DNA of 64,000 bases, taken from G963676095 sp963676095. GTDB lineage: Bacteria > Bacteroidota > Bacteroidia > Bacteroidales > Prolixibacteraceae. The DNA lies in the NCBI GenBank assembly GCA_963676095.1, contig OY781040.1, positions 1,860,001-1,924,000 on the forward strand. Direction: 5' to 3'. Shown here one piece after another: positions 44,390-53,988 of the stretch; position 1 is the first letter of the stretch, and every line of letters begins with the position of its first letter. Position numbers and translations under genes: made by a program. The notes beneath the pieces were generated by a model that was not told the origin of the DNA, did no database searches, and saw nothing but the letters and a program-made list of their open reading frames with translations.

Positions 44390-45493
44390 ATGCTGAAGAT
44401 TATTTTATATCCTCTTTCAATTATTTATGGTATTATCATTTATATCCGTAATGCGTTCTACGATTATAAAATATTCAAATCTACCGAATTTGAAATACCG
44501 GTTATCTCTATCGGAAATATAACTGTAGGAGGGACAGGCAAAACACCGCATACAGAATATCTGGTAGAGTTGTTGCAAAAATACGTACAGGTGGCTGCGT
44601 TAAGCCGTGGGTACAAACGAAAAACGAAAGGGTTCCTGATGGTTGAAACGGACTCTTCTGCTTCCAATGCAGGAGATGAACCGCTCCAAATCAAACGAAA
44701 ATTTCCTCAGGCGATGGTTGCCGTAGATGAAAACAGGGTACACGGGATCCGTGAACTTGTAAAGGACCGGGAAAATTCCCCGGATGTTATATTGCTTGAC
44801 GATGCATTCCAGCACAGACGGGTATCTGCCGGGATAAATATCCTTTTGATCGACTATAACAGGCCGATCGATAAGGACCATCTTCTGCCTCTGGGCCGTT
44901 TACGCGAGCGGAAGTACCAAAGACGACGGGCAAATGTCATCATTTATACGAAGTGTCCGGATGAGATTACTCCGATAACGCGAAGGATTATTATAAAAGA
45001 CGTTAATCTTCGTCCTTACCAGTCATTATACTTTACAACGATGATATACGGGAATCCCCAACCGGTATTCCCGGACCTGGCAGTACCTGCTCCCCCGATC
45101 AATGAGATGAAGATATCTTCGTTGATGCTTTCCGGAATAGCCAGTCCCGATCAGTTCAGAAAATATCTTGTTTCAAAAACCAATCTGATGGATGAACTGG
45201 TTTTTAGTGACCATCATTTTTATTCTCAGAAAGACCTGGATATGATTTCCCAGAAATTCGGGAACTACAAAGAAGAAAATCTCTTTATATTCACCACGGA
45301 AAAAGATGCAGTAAAGCTTGTAAACCAGCAAAATCTGCCGGAAGAAATAAAATCGAGAATTTTTTATATTCCGGTTAAAATAAAATTTCTGGACAGCGAA
45401 GGAAAAAGTTTTGACAAAAAAATAATTGGATATGTTAGAGACAATCGAAGCAACCGCAAATTACATTCGCTCAAAAATAGGCCAACTCCCTGA
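44390..45493 (+). CDS. lpxK: Tetraacyldisaccharide 4'-kinase
   Basis: The 367-residue enzyme adds the 4'-phosphate in lipid A synthesis at the inner membrane. It shows an N-terminal hydrophobic segment, ISIGNITVGGTGKTP with the P-loop near 42-56, the Walker B-like DVILLDDAFQHRRV near 132-145 and LPLGRLRE. Its last 62 bases overlap the purine nucleoside phosphorylase gene in another frame. The tail after IIGYVR is therefore coded twice. Confidence 0.93.
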   Translation: MLKIILYPLSIIYGIIIYIRNAFYDYKIFKSTEFEIPVISIGNITVGGTGKTPHTEYLVELLQKYVQVAALSRGYKRKTKGFLMVETDSSASNAGDEPLQIKRKFPQAMVAVDENRVHGIRELVKDRENSPDVILLDDAFQHRRVSAGINILLIDYNRPIDKDHLLPLGRLRERKYQRRRANVIIYTKCPDEITPITRRIIIKDVNLRPYQSLYFTTMIYGNPQPVFPDLAVPAPPINEMKISSLMLSGIASPDQFRKYLVSKTNLMDELVFSDHHFYSQKDLDMISQKFGNYKEENLFIFTTEKDAVKLVNQQNLPEEIKSRIFYIPVKIKFLDSEGKSFDKKIIGYVRDNRSNRKLHSLKNRPTP

Positions 45494-46244
45494 GGTAGGA
45501 ATTATTCTTGGATCCGGACTTGGCGGACTGGTAAATGAAATCAGTATTGAAGTGGAGATTCCATATAAAGAAATTCCGGATTTCCCTGTTTCGACAGTTG
45601 CCGGGCATAACGGACACTTAATTTATGGAACTCTGGGAGGGAAGAAGATACTGGCGATGCAGGGTCGTTTTCATTTTTACGAGGGTTACTCGATGAAAGA
45701 AGTAACTTTTCCGGTAAGGGTAATGAAACAGTTAGGGATCAGTTATCTTTTCGTATCGAATGCTTCAGGGGGATTAAACCCTGGCTTCAGAGTCGGCGAC
45801 CTGATGCTTATTACAGATCATATCAACATGTTCCCCGAACATCCGCTACACGGAAAAAACCTGGATGAACTGGGTCCCCGTTTCCCCGACATGAGTGAAG
45901 CATATAGTAAAGAGTTACGGCAAAAGGCAAAATTTATTGCAATCAAACACCGGATAGACCTTAAGGAAGGTGTTTATGTTGGCGTTCAGGGACCAACGTT
46001 CGAAACTCCTTCTGAATATAAAATGTTCCGTATTTTCGGAGGGGATGCAGTAGGAATGTCCACGGTTCCTGAAGTAATAGTCGCCAGGCACATGGGCATG
46101 AAGGTTTTTGGAATATCCATTATAACGGATAGCGGGGTACCTGGTGAAATCGTGGAGATTTCACACGAAGAGGTACAGGAAGTAGCCATGAAATCGGAAC
46201 CTTACATGACCCTGATACTTAAAGAACTAATTGAAGGAATATAA
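45432..46244 (+). CDS. Purine nucleoside phosphorylase
   Basis: The 270-residue enzyme splits purine nucleosides with phosphate for base salvage. It has the trimeric (PNP/MTAP class) signature: ILGSGLGGLV near 25-34, TVAGHNGHLIYG, the long VSNASGGLNPGFRVGDLML motif near 111-129, and FETPSEYKMFRIFGGDAVGMS. The frame opens with TTG at 45426, but the ATG at 45432 is chosen. It begins inside lpxK, so coupled translation is likely. Confidence 0.93.
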   Translation: MLETIEATANYIRSKIGQLPEVGIILGSGLGGLVNEISIEVEIPYKEIPDFPVSTVAGHNGHLIYGTLGGKKILAMQGRFHFYEGYSMKEVTFPVRVMKQLGISYLFVSNASGGLNPGFRVGDLMLITDHINMFPEHPLHGKNLDELGPRFPDMSEAYSKELRQKAKFIAIKHRIDLKEGVYVGVQGPTFETPSEYKMFRIFGGDAVGMSTVPEVIVARHMGMKVFGISIITDSGVPGEIVEISHEEVQEVAMKSEPYMTLILKELIEGI

Positions 46245-46297
46245 AAATCACGGGCACACCTGACGGTAACAGATTCATATTTATCTGACTCTAAAGT

Positions 46298-47242
46298 ATG
46301 GAACAGCCGCAATTTGTAGATATTGTAAGGGCGCATGAGTTGATCCGTCCTTATATACACAGGACACCTGTCATGACTTCGGTTTCCATAAATGAAATCA
46401 CGGGGGCCAATCTTTATTTTAAGTGCGAGAACTTTCAAAAAGTCGGTGCATTTAAATTCAGGGGAGCCTGTAATGCCGTCTTTTCACTATCCGACGAAGA
46501 CGCAGCCAAAGGGGTATGTACCCACTCGTCAGGGAACCATGCTGCGGCCCTGGCCCTGGCAGCCAGAATGAGAGGAATACCTGCTTACATTGTTATGCCT
46601 GAAATAGCTCCCGAAATCAAAAAAAAAGCAGTAGCCGGTTACGGGGCCGACATTACGTTCTGCCAGCCAACCCTTGAAGCCAGGGAAAGGACTCTGGCGC
46701 AAGTGGCTGCACGAACAGGGGCAAGGGAGATCCATCCTTATAACAATTTTCAGGTAATATGCGGACAGGGAACAGCAGCAAAAGAACTGATCGAGGACGC
46801 CGGTCCGTTCGATCTTATTTTATGTCCCGTTGGCGGCGGGGGATTGCTTAGCGGCACTTCCATCTGTTCCAGGGCCATGAATAAGCAAGGACTGGTTGTT
46901 GCGGCCGAACCCGAAGGTGCCGATGATGCCTGCCGGTCGTTTCACGCCCATAAACTGATCCCTTCAGTCAATCCTAAAACAATTGCCGATGGCTTGCTAA
47001 CCTCGGTTGGAGAACTCAATTTTCGTATTATTCAAAGGTTGACCGACGAAATTGTTACCGTATCTGAAAAGGGAATTATCAAGGCCATGCGGATGATTTG
47101 GGAGCGGATGAAAATTATTATCGAACCATCTTCTGCAGTGCCGCTGGGCGCTATTCTCGAAAACAGAATCGATGTCAGGGGCAAAAAAACAGGAATCATC
47201 CTGAGCGGAGGGAATGTCGATCTGGAAAAACTTCCCTTTTAA
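46298..47242 (+). CDS. PLP-dependent serine/threonine dehydratase
   Basis: The 314-residue fold type II PLP enzyme shows the Schiff-base Lys in KVGAFKFRGACNAV near residue 53, SSGNHAAALALAA near 76-88, and the phosphate-binding Gly loop PVGGGGLLSG near 177-186. It has no C-terminal ACT domain, so it is the short, catabolic or racemase-like type rather than a feedback-controlled biosynthetic IlvA. The substrate could be threonine, serine or a serine racemase reaction. Confidence 0.88.
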   Translation: MEQPQFVDIVRAHELIRPYIHRTPVMTSVSINEITGANLYFKCENFQKVGAFKFRGACNAVFSLSDEDAAKGVCTHSSGNHAAALALAARMRGIPAYIVMPEIAPEIKKKAVAGYGADITFCQPTLEARERTLAQVAARTGAREIHPYNNFQVICGQGTAAKELIEDAGPFDLILCPVGGGGLLSGTSICSRAMNKQGLVVAAEPEGADDACRSFHAHKLIPSVNPKTIADGLLTSVGELNFRIIQRLTDEIVTVSEKGIIKAMRMIWERMKIIIEPSSAVPLGAILENRIDVRGKKTGIILSGGNVDLEKLPF

Positions 47243-47282
47243 CAAAATACCCGTTTAAGCAAGAAAAAGGATAACCCTTTTG

Positions 47283-47753
47283 TCAGAGATCAGTATCTCT
47301 GCCGACTTTCTTCTTCATAAGCAGGGCCTTGCTCCCGTCTTTATAATAGTTTAGCCTTTCTCCAAAGGTCTCAAATCCAGCTTTCAGGTAAAGATTAATC
47401 GCGGCATCATTTTTCTCGTTTACCTCCAGGGTCACGTAAATGAACCCGTATTCAACAGCCCTCCGTTCTGCCTCTTCAAGCAACAGCCCTGCAACTCCAC
47501 GCCCTCTGAATTCACTTGAAACAGCAATGGAATATAACCTCAGGCCAAACGTTCTTTTTCTCTTTAAAAGTATTGCATAAGCACTTATTTTCCCATCTGT
47601 CTCTGCAACCAGGCAATCAGACTTGGCTTTCGTAATCAGGTATCTGATCTGCCGGCGGGAAAAACTTTCTTCATCAAAGTTTTCCTGTTCCAAAAGAACT
47701 AAATCGTTGAGGTCGGAAAGCACCACTTCGCGGATCCGGGTCGTGCTGATCAT
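47283..47753 (-). CDS. GNAT family N-acetyltransferase (RimI-like)
   Basis: The 156-residue protein shows the acetyl-CoA loop YSIAVSSEFRGRGVAGLLLEEA near 73-94 and the NDAAINLYLKAGFETFGERLNYY end typical of RimI-like enzymes. Its ATG overlaps the stop of the upstream RimK-like ATP-grasp gene (ATGA), so the two proteins are probably made together. It may acetylate the ATP-grasp product or a protein N-terminus; the target is unknown. Confidence 0.85.
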   Translation of the reverse strand: MISTTRIREVVLSDLNDLVLLEQENFDEESFSRRQIRYLITKAKSDCLVAETDGKISAYAILLKRKRTFGLRLYSIAVSSEFRGRGVAGLLLEEAERRAVEYGFIYVTLEVNEKNDAAINLYLKAGFETFGERLNYYKDGSKALLMKKKVGRDTDL

Positions 47754-49222
47754 AATTTTCTCCCTTTCTGTTCCATCCTTGAAGCAAATTCCCGCATGAT
47801 CAACCTGTAAAGTTCATCTCCCAGGATATCGTCTTCCACCCCCTGGTCGATTGAAGGATTATCATTTACTTCGATGACAACAGAGCGACCGCTGATCTCT
47901 TTCAGATCGACACCATATAGTCCCTTCCCGATAAGAGAAGCCGCTTTTACTGCATTCCGGATCACATGCTTCGGCACTTTACTGATTGGAACCGATTCGA
48001 AAGTGCCGGACTTCGGTTTGCTAGGATCCTGATGGTTGTATATCTGCCAGTGCCCCCTGGCCATGAAGTATTTGCATGCGTATAATGGCTCCCCGTTTAT
48101 GATCCCAATGCGCCAGTCGAAACTGGTTGGCATAAATTCCTGGGCCAGGAATACAGATGTTTTCTCAGCCAGAGATTCCAGCGCCTTTTTATATTCTTCT
48201 TCATTCTCCACCTTATGCATCCCGATCGAGAAGGACCCGTCAGGGACCTTTAGGATAACAGGGACGCCTAAGGCCTCTTTTACCTCCTCAAACGAAGCAA
48301 CATTATTCTTGAAAATGAGTTTCGATTTTGGCGTTGGTATTTTCTCGCGCTCCAGCAATTCCTTCAGATAGACCTTGTTAGTACAACGAATTATGGAAAT
48401 CGGATCATCGATAACAACCATATCGGCCAGCCATGCCTTTTGGGCAAGCTGATATGTAATATGGTTAAGGGCTGTTGTCTGCCGGATAAACAACCCGTCA
48501 AATTCGAGAAGCCGGGTGGTATCTTCCTCCGTAATTAATTCGGCATTGATATTGACTTTTTTTGCCTGGCTGATAAAGCGGTTCAGGGCCCCCCTGTTGC
48601 TTGGAGGAAGCTGTTCCAAGGGATCATATAAAATCGCCAGGTCGAACCGGGAAGCTTTATGCTGCCGTGGTTGACGCCAGACCTTTTTGTTAAAGTTATC
48701 CAGGGCAACGGCAAACAGGTCTTGCTGCTCGTCATTTAATTCGGCCAGGCTCAACAGCCTGAGAGAATCAATCTGGTTCTTTGACCTGTTTAAAAAGGTA
48801 ACCCGCAATATGGGACACGGCAACTGATCAAAAATGTACCTCGCCACTTTACTTAGCTCCGGCTCTTTGGTTGTCCCGAAATAAATATCCGCTTCAAAGT
48901 AATCTTTCTCTTTATCTTTGCCTTGCATCCACCTGTAACAAATCTTCTGCAAGGAATCGTCCATTCGTGTAAGCGCGCCACTTTCTAAACGGTTCAGAAC
49001 GTCAACATCAGGCAGTACCTTGTGCCCGCGGGCCTGGGCCAGAAGAGAACAGTAATACCCCTCTGTGTGATATTCAAGTTTTCCGCAAAGGTTAATTACT
49101 AACAAAGGGTGATCTATTAAATCTTCGTTCTGCAGATAATCTGCCGCGGTAGTTATGGTTTCAGTCTCATAATATGGTTTCCACTGTGCCAGTGAATCCA
49201 GAAGGATCAACGTTGATTGCAT
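47750..49222 (-). CDS. RimK-like ATP-grasp ligase with RLAN N-terminal domain
   Basis: The 490-residue protein joins an N-terminal domain of the RLAN type (RimK-like ATP-grasp N-terminal, about residues 1-180) to a RimK-type ATP-grasp domain (about 255-480). The latter shows NKVYLKELLEREKIPTPK, VILKVPDGSFSIGMHKV, the DWRIGIING strand, and the metal-binding VVIEVNDNPSID. Such enzymes form peptide-like amide bonds between a carboxylate and an amine. Genes of this class often travel with GNATs and other amidoligases; here only the GNAT follows. The product is unknown. Confidence 0.85.
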   Translation of the reverse strand: MQSTLILLDSLAQWKPYYETETITTAADYLQNEDLIDHPLLVINLCGKLEYHTEGYYCSLLAQARGHKVLPDVDVLNRLESGALTRMDDSLQKICYRWMQGKDKEKDYFEADIYFGTTKEPELSKVARYIFDQLPCPILRVTFLNRSKNQIDSLRLLSLAELNDEQQDLFAVALDNFNKKVWRQPRQHKASRFDLAILYDPLEQLPPSNRGALNRFISQAKKVNINAELITEEDTTRLLEFDGLFIRQTTALNHITYQLAQKAWLADMVVIDDPISIIRCTNKVYLKELLEREKIPTPKSKLIFKNNVASFEEVKEALGVPVILKVPDGSFSIGMHKVENEEEYKKALESLAEKTSVFLAQEFMPTSFDWRIGIINGEPLYACKYFMARGHWQIYNHQDPSKPKSGTFESVPISKVPKHVIRNAVKAASLIGKGLYGVDLKEISGRSVVIEVNDNPSIDQGVEDDILGDELYRLIMREFASRMEQKGRKL

Positions 49223-49741
49223 CTTTTATGTCCAGTCAAATAAAATATATACAGTTAGTATAAAACAATTTTGGGATTCCTTAAGTTCCACGAACATCCC
49301 TTCAGTCCTCTGTAAATGTGAAAAGAATTCGTACCTGTGATACCGCTAACGGACATCCCCGGTAAAAAAACTGCTTTCCTGGAAAAAATCCAGAAAACAT
49401 TGTTTATCTGATATTTAAAGGTATTCTAATTTTGATTTTTTTGATGGTACAATTGTACATATTTTATCGTAAATTTATTCATCTGCATAAAAAAAATTTG
49501 TTTTTTCACTCAAAATGACGGCTATTAAAAAACAACGGGCGTAGAGAAAAAAAGAAAGATCCTGGATTAACCAAAAATTTCTGAGATTCCCAGTCCTTTT
49601 TCTATCTCAAAATCGTAAAAAATAACCTCCTTGACTTTTATAAATCTGCCAGGGAGGTTGTTTTTTACAGAACACGACGGAACAGCAACATTCAAACAGC
49701 GAAGCGTGAAACCATTTAACCGTTCAAACCATCAATCCGGT
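49223..49741. other. Large AT-rich spacer between RimK-like and cls genes
   Basis: Of these 519 bases, only the cls terminator (49624-49659) was recognised, with a CAAAC/TTCAAACC low-complexity stretch (about 49692-49735) on its far side. The rest, including A/T runs at 49484-49560, shows no gene, tRNA or known RNA. Confidence 0.5.
49624..49659 (-). terminator. Terminator of cls
   Basis: AACCTCC (49624-49630) pairs with GGAGGTT (49653-49659). T-rich runs follow on both strands, and on the minus strand it reads TTATTTTTTA. It lies 82 nt after the cls stop. Confidence 0.7.
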
Positions 49742-51217
49742 TTATAACATCGGGCTCAGCAGCCGGGCAAAAGATTCCTTTGCCTTTGCCAGCCGGGGCC
49801 TCTGTCGCCATTCTTCCAAAAAGACCTGGTGGCTCTGTACCAGGTCTTCAATAAATTGTTTTTCGAGAACAGAAGCGACTTCTTCGTCATAAATCATGGC
49901 ATTCACCTCAAAGTTGGTTTCCAGGCTTCTGAAATCAAAATTAGCAGACCCGACTGAGGAAAAAACGCCATCGACCATAATCAGTTTGCTATGCATGAAC
50001 CCCGGCTGATAAAAATAAATTTTTACCCCGGCAACCAGGAGCTCCTCGATATAGGAATCAGTTCCCCATTTGGGAATAACCGCATCCGATTTTTGCGGCA
50101 AAAGAACGCGGATATCTATCCCTCCAAGCGCGGCTACCTTCATGGCATTACCAATCTCCGAATTCGGAATCAAATAAGGGGTTGCGATAAATACTTTTTC
50201 ATGGGCCGAAGCAATCGATGAAAAGTAAGCCTGGCTGATACTCTCCCAGTCAGAATCAGGACCGCTCTGGACAATCTGGCAAAGCTTCCCTTCTCCGTGA
50301 AGTGGCGACCGAAAATATTTACGTCCGTGCAATGTTTCTTTGGAAACAAAATACCAATCGGCCATAAATACAACCTGCAACCCGGTGGCCGCCCCTCCTT
50401 TCAGCATGAGGTGAGTATCCCGCCAGCTCCCGTGATAGCTGGTACCATAAAGATAACGGTCAGCAATATTAAACCCTCCGACAAACCCCGTTTCTCCATC
50501 GACAACAACAATCTTCCGGTGGTTCCGGTAATTAACCTTAGAAGTAAGTAACGGAAACCTGACTTTTATGAAGCAGTCGATCTTTACGCCTGCCTCCTTG
50601 AGCGAGTTGATATACTTTTTCGATAACTGCCAGCTGCCGACATCGTCATAAATAAAACGTACCTCTACCCCTTCCCGGGCCTTTCGGATCAGGATTTCCC
50701 TTAACTGGTTTCCTATTATATCGTTACCGACAATATAAAACTCGATATGGATATGATGCCTTGCTCCTTCTATCGCCTGGAACACTGCAGGAAAAAATTC
50801 TTCCCCGTTTTTCAATACAGTTATCTCGTTATTGTCCGAAAGCAAAGCGTTCGAACTTGAAAGCATCAGGTTCATCAAATGCCGCTTGCCGTAAATAGCA
50901 CTACTAAACATGTTGTAATTCCGGGGCAGCTGACTAAGCTGACTTTGGGTAAGCCTTCTCAACCGGTCAAGATCTTTCAGCCCTTTTCTCGAGAACATCT
51001 TACTCTTTCGGTACTCCTGCCCGAAAAAAAGATAAAAAATAATTCCGGCAAAAGGCAACAAGATAAGAACGAGCACCCAACTGATCGTTTTCAATGGGCT
51101 ACGGTTCTCCAGAATGATCAGAATCGCTATAAAAATGACTGTAAGAAAATAAAGAATATTTATGATGCCCTCAAAATGCAACCCTATTTCAGGAAGAAAA
51201 CTAAACATATCATTCAT
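49742..51217 (-). CDS. cls: Cardiolipin synthase
   Basis: The 491-residue phospholipase D-family enzyme condenses phosphatidylglycerols to cardiolipin. Two N-terminal membrane spans (about 15-60) are followed by two HKD motifs, NHRKIVVVDGETGFVGGFNI near 232-251 and MHSKLIMVDGVFSSVGSANFD near 408-428. M1 and M4 are both possible starts. It is a single gene with its own terminator. Confidence 0.94.
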   Translation of the reverse strand: MNDMFSFLPEIGLHFEGIINILYFLTVIFIAILIILENRSPLKTISWVLVLILLPFAGIIFYLFFGQEYRKSKMFSRKGLKDLDRLRRLTQSQLSQLPRNYNMFSSAIYGKRHLMNLMLSSSNALLSDNNEITVLKNGEEFFPAVFQAIEGARHHIHIEFYIVGNDIIGNQLREILIRKAREGVEVRFIYDDVGSWQLSKKYINSLKEAGVKIDCFIKVRFPLLTSKVNYRNHRKIVVVDGETGFVGGFNIADRYLYGTSYHGSWRDTHLMLKGGAATGLQVVFMADWYFVSKETLHGRKYFRSPLHGEGKLCQIVQSGPDSDWESISQAYFSSIASAHEKVFIATPYLIPNSEIGNAMKVAALGGIDIRVLLPQKSDAVIPKWGTDSYIEELLVAGVKIYFYQPGFMHSKLIMVDGVFSSVGSANFDFRSLETNFEVNAMIYDEEVASVLEKQFIEDLVQSHQVFLEEWRQRPRLAKAKESFARLLSPML

Positions 51218-51343
51218 TTCAAACCATAAAAGTAAAATTCTCCAATTTAATATTCATTAACATTCTAAAATTTATTTCGTATTTAATTAACTGTTGATGG
51301 TTTCATTTTTGATAAAATGACATAAGGATCGAAGTCTAACAAA

Positions 51344-51769
51344 ATGATAAAAAAGATGATGAAAGCTTATATTCCTTTATTTACAGGGCTATTACTTTTA
51401 GCCGGATGTGCTGCAAAGCAGGTGATCAATATCGAAAAAGCGGTAAATAAAACCGCCACAGACAAAGACAGCACGAGCTATGAACTGATCGTACTCGACA
51501 GCGGGTTCGAAAGCTGGTACCTGATCCATGCCAAACCGGTAAATTACCATGATCAGAATTACTACGAGTACTGGAACCGTCAGTACGTACAGGCATGGAA
51601 TACACGAAGCCTGGGAGACCGCTATTCCCGGCTGCTGGACGGGATAATCGATTATGATCCAGAAACCGACTACGGACAGGAAATAAATCATAAACTATTT
51701 TACTACTTCATGTATGTAGAAAATGCTTTAAAAATCCCTATTATCCCCAATGGTCCTAAAAATTTTTGA
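51344..51769 (+). CDS. DUF6146-like lipoprotein
   Basis: The 141-residue lipoprotein (lipobox LLAGC, C22) resembles a small Bacteroidota-only family of unknown function, with the conserved core YELIVLDSGFESWYL near 47-61 followed by an aromatic-rich stretch NYYEYWNRQYVQAWN. M1, M5 and M6 are all possible starts. No partner gene is visible; ribD faces it from the other side. Confidence 0.75.
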   Translation: MIKKMMKAYIPLFTGLLLLAGCAAKQVINIEKAVNKTATDKDSTSYELIVLDSGFESWYLIHAKPVNYHDQNYYEYWNRQYVQAWNTRSLGDRYSRLLDGIIDYDPETDYGQEINHKLFYYFMYVENALKIPIIPNGPKNF

Positions 51770-51821
51770 ACCGGTATTCCTGAAAAAGCAAAAAGTACCG
51801 GCAAAAGAATGGGAACAGATC

Positions 51822-52877
51822 TCAGACGTTTCTGTAGAAGCATTGAAGGTGGGTATCCTGAAGCATCTCAGCCTTTACCGGTTTATAATCCAGCCGGGGC
51901 GCAGGTACTCCATTTCCAAACCAGTAATGTCCGATATAAACATGAGCTTCATCCCAGGCTTTCTGATCGATATATGTTTGTAGCAGCTGCCTCCCACCTT
52001 CAACAACAACCGACTGTAATTCACGATCGTACAGAAACCGGTTGATCTGACCGATCAGATCGCCGTGGAAATCGATCCTGACGAATTCCAGGTTAGTTGT
52101 TGACTGAATTTCTTTTTCAGTAAATATAACAGTAGGCACTTCCCCATCCTTAACATGCAGATTGTCCGGGAGCCGGTTTTGCCGGTCCAGCACCAGCCTT
52201 ACCGGTTGATTGCCTGTCCATTCCCTAACGGTCAACGAAGGGTTATCTTTTATGGCAGTATTGGTACCAATCAGTACTGCCGCTTCCTCTGTACGCTGAC
52301 GATGAACACTCCTCCTCGAAAGTTCATTGCTGATCCACGTCGGTTGTCCGAACAGCTCGGCCCGGGATCGGTCAACATCCAGGAACCCGTCTAGGGTTTG
52401 TGCCCATTTCAGGATAATGTACGGCCTCTTTTGCTGGTGAAAAATAAAGAAACGCCGGTTCAGCCCGATACATTCCTTCTCGAGAATACCAACTTCTACT
52501 TCTACGCCTGCCGCCTCCATTTTCCTTATTCCTTTCCCTGCAACCAGGGCAAACGGATCGACCGATCCGATAACCACCCGGGGAATCTGAGTGGCAATAA
52601 TCAGGTCTGAACACGGAGGGGTTTTCCCAAAATGCGCACAGGGTTCAAGGCTGACATAAATCGTCGACCGCTTCAGCAGTTCCTTATCCTTTACCGAATT
52701 GATCGCATTGACCTCGGCATGCGGACCGCCATACTGTCTGTGAAAACCTTCCCCTATAATTTTGCCATCACAAACAATAACAGCCCCCACCATCGGGTTC
52801 GGGGCTACTTCCCCCATCCCTAGCCGGGCAAGCTCAATACAGCGGGACATGTATTTTTCATCAGTACAAATTTCCAT
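51822..52877 (-). CDS. ribD: Bifunctional riboflavin deaminase-reductase
   Basis: The 351-residue protein catalyses two early riboflavin steps. The N-terminal cytidine deaminase-like domain shows the zinc site GPHAEVNAI and PCAHFGKTPPC (about 50-86). The C-terminal reductase domain is DHFR-like (about 145-351; PYIILKWAQTLDGFLD, VVVEGGRQLLQTYI). Other rib genes are not in the window, and no FMN riboswitch was recognised upstream. Confidence 0.94.
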   Translation of the reverse strand: MEICTDEKYMSRCIELARLGMGEVAPNPMVGAVIVCDGKIIGEGFHRQYGGPHAEVNAINSVKDKELLKRSTIYVSLEPCAHFGKTPPCSDLIIATQIPRVVIGSVDPFALVAGKGIRKMEAAGVEVEVGILEKECIGLNRRFFIFHQQKRPYIILKWAQTLDGFLDVDRSRAELFGQPTWISNELSRRSVHRQRTEEAAVLIGTNTAIKDNPSLTVREWTGNQPVRLVLDRQNRLPDNLHVKDGEVPTVIFTEKEIQSTTNLEFVRIDFHGDLIGQINRFLYDRELQSVVVEGGRQLLQTYIDQKAWDEAHVYIGHYWFGNGVPAPRLDYKPVKAEMLQDTHLQCFYRNV

Positions 52878-52999
52878 AAGCTATTGACTACAAATTCCAC
52901 ATTCATGTCAGCATTTTTCTTACCACATAATCAAAACCGTACAGAAAAATAAATAACCATTCATAAATTGTCAAGCATTTCTCTTCACCGGGAAAAATT

Positions 53000-53007
53000 T
53001 AACTTTG
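53000..53007 (+). promoter_or_regulatory. -7 promoter element of prmC
   Basis: TAACTTTG matches TAnnTTTG exactly, 17 nt before the ATG at 53024. Confidence 0.5.
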
Positions 53008-53023
53008 CCAAAAATACAAATAA

Positions 53024-53878
53024 ATGCAGGCATGCTTGACACATATCCGGGAAGAATTAAAGGATCATTATCCCAAAGAAGAGATTGAGGGGCTCATCAG
53101 GATAATCTTTAAGACTGTGAAAAACTTCACACCAACCGACCTTCTCCTGAAAAAAGAAAACATCCTGGAAGAAAAAGACAGAACATTAATAAAAGAAATT
53201 GTAGAACGGCTGCAAAATTACGAACCGATCCAATACATACTGGGAGAGACAGATTTCTTCGGGTTAAAATTCAAAGTGACAACCGATGTTTTAATTCCGC
53301 GACCTGAAACAGAAGAACTTGTTGACTGGATTATCCGCGAAAACAAAACACCCGGACTGGTTATTCTGGATGCAGCAACAGGAAGTGGCTGTATTGGCAT
53401 AAGTCTGAAAAAATTCATGAATGCCCCCCGCGTAATGGGATGTGACATCTCTGACAAAGCACTGGATATCGCCAGCGAAAATGCGTTCCTGAACCAGGCT
53501 GAAGCCTGTTTTTTTCACTATGACTTGCTTAGCTCCCAGGTTCCGGTATTCATTCCCTCTTTGGACCTCATCGTCAGCAATCCTCCTTATGTAACGAACA
53601 GGGAAAAGCTACTGATGCATGACAATGTATTAAAATTCGAACCACACGCTGCGTTATTTGTTCCGGATGAAGACCCGATAAGATTTTATAAGGCACTGGC
53701 CTCTCTTGCAAAAGAAAGATTAAAAACAGGAGGGAAAATGTACGTGGAAATCAACGAAGCGCACGGAGATCTTTGTTCCGCGTTTCTTCATAATAATGGA
53801 TTTAAAAATATTGAAATAAAAAAAGACATTAATGGGAAGGATCGCATGATCTCTGCCAGATTATTCGGACACACATGA
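53024..53878 (+). CDS. prmC: Release factor glutamine methyltransferase
   Basis: The 284-residue SAM enzyme methylates the GGQ glutamine of peptide release factors. It has the helical N-terminal domain with PIQYILGETDFFGLKF near 68-83, IPRPETEELV near 92-101, the SAM motif ILDAATGSGCIGI near 115-127, and the NPPYV active-site motif near 189-193. The length is normal. Confidence 0.94.
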   Translation: MQACLTHIREELKDHYPKEEIEGLIRIIFKTVKNFTPTDLLLKKENILEEKDRTLIKEIVERLQNYEPIQYILGETDFFGLKFKVTTDVLIPRPETEELVDWIIRENKTPGLVILDAATGSGCIGISLKKFMNAPRVMGCDISDKALDIASENAFLNQAEACFFHYDLLSSQVPVFIPSLDLIVSNPPYVTNREKLLMHDNVLKFEPHAALFVPDEDPIRFYKALASLAKERLKTGGKMYVEINEAHGDLCSAFLHNNGFKNIEIKKDINGKDRMISARLFGHT

Positions 53879-53988
53879 AGATTGCAAAAAAAGGAAATTA
53901 AATATAAATTCAAACTCCTTTTGTCGCATGACTGACAGATCTGATTATTTTTGTAAAAAAGCCTGATATAACAAAAAAACAATACCCA

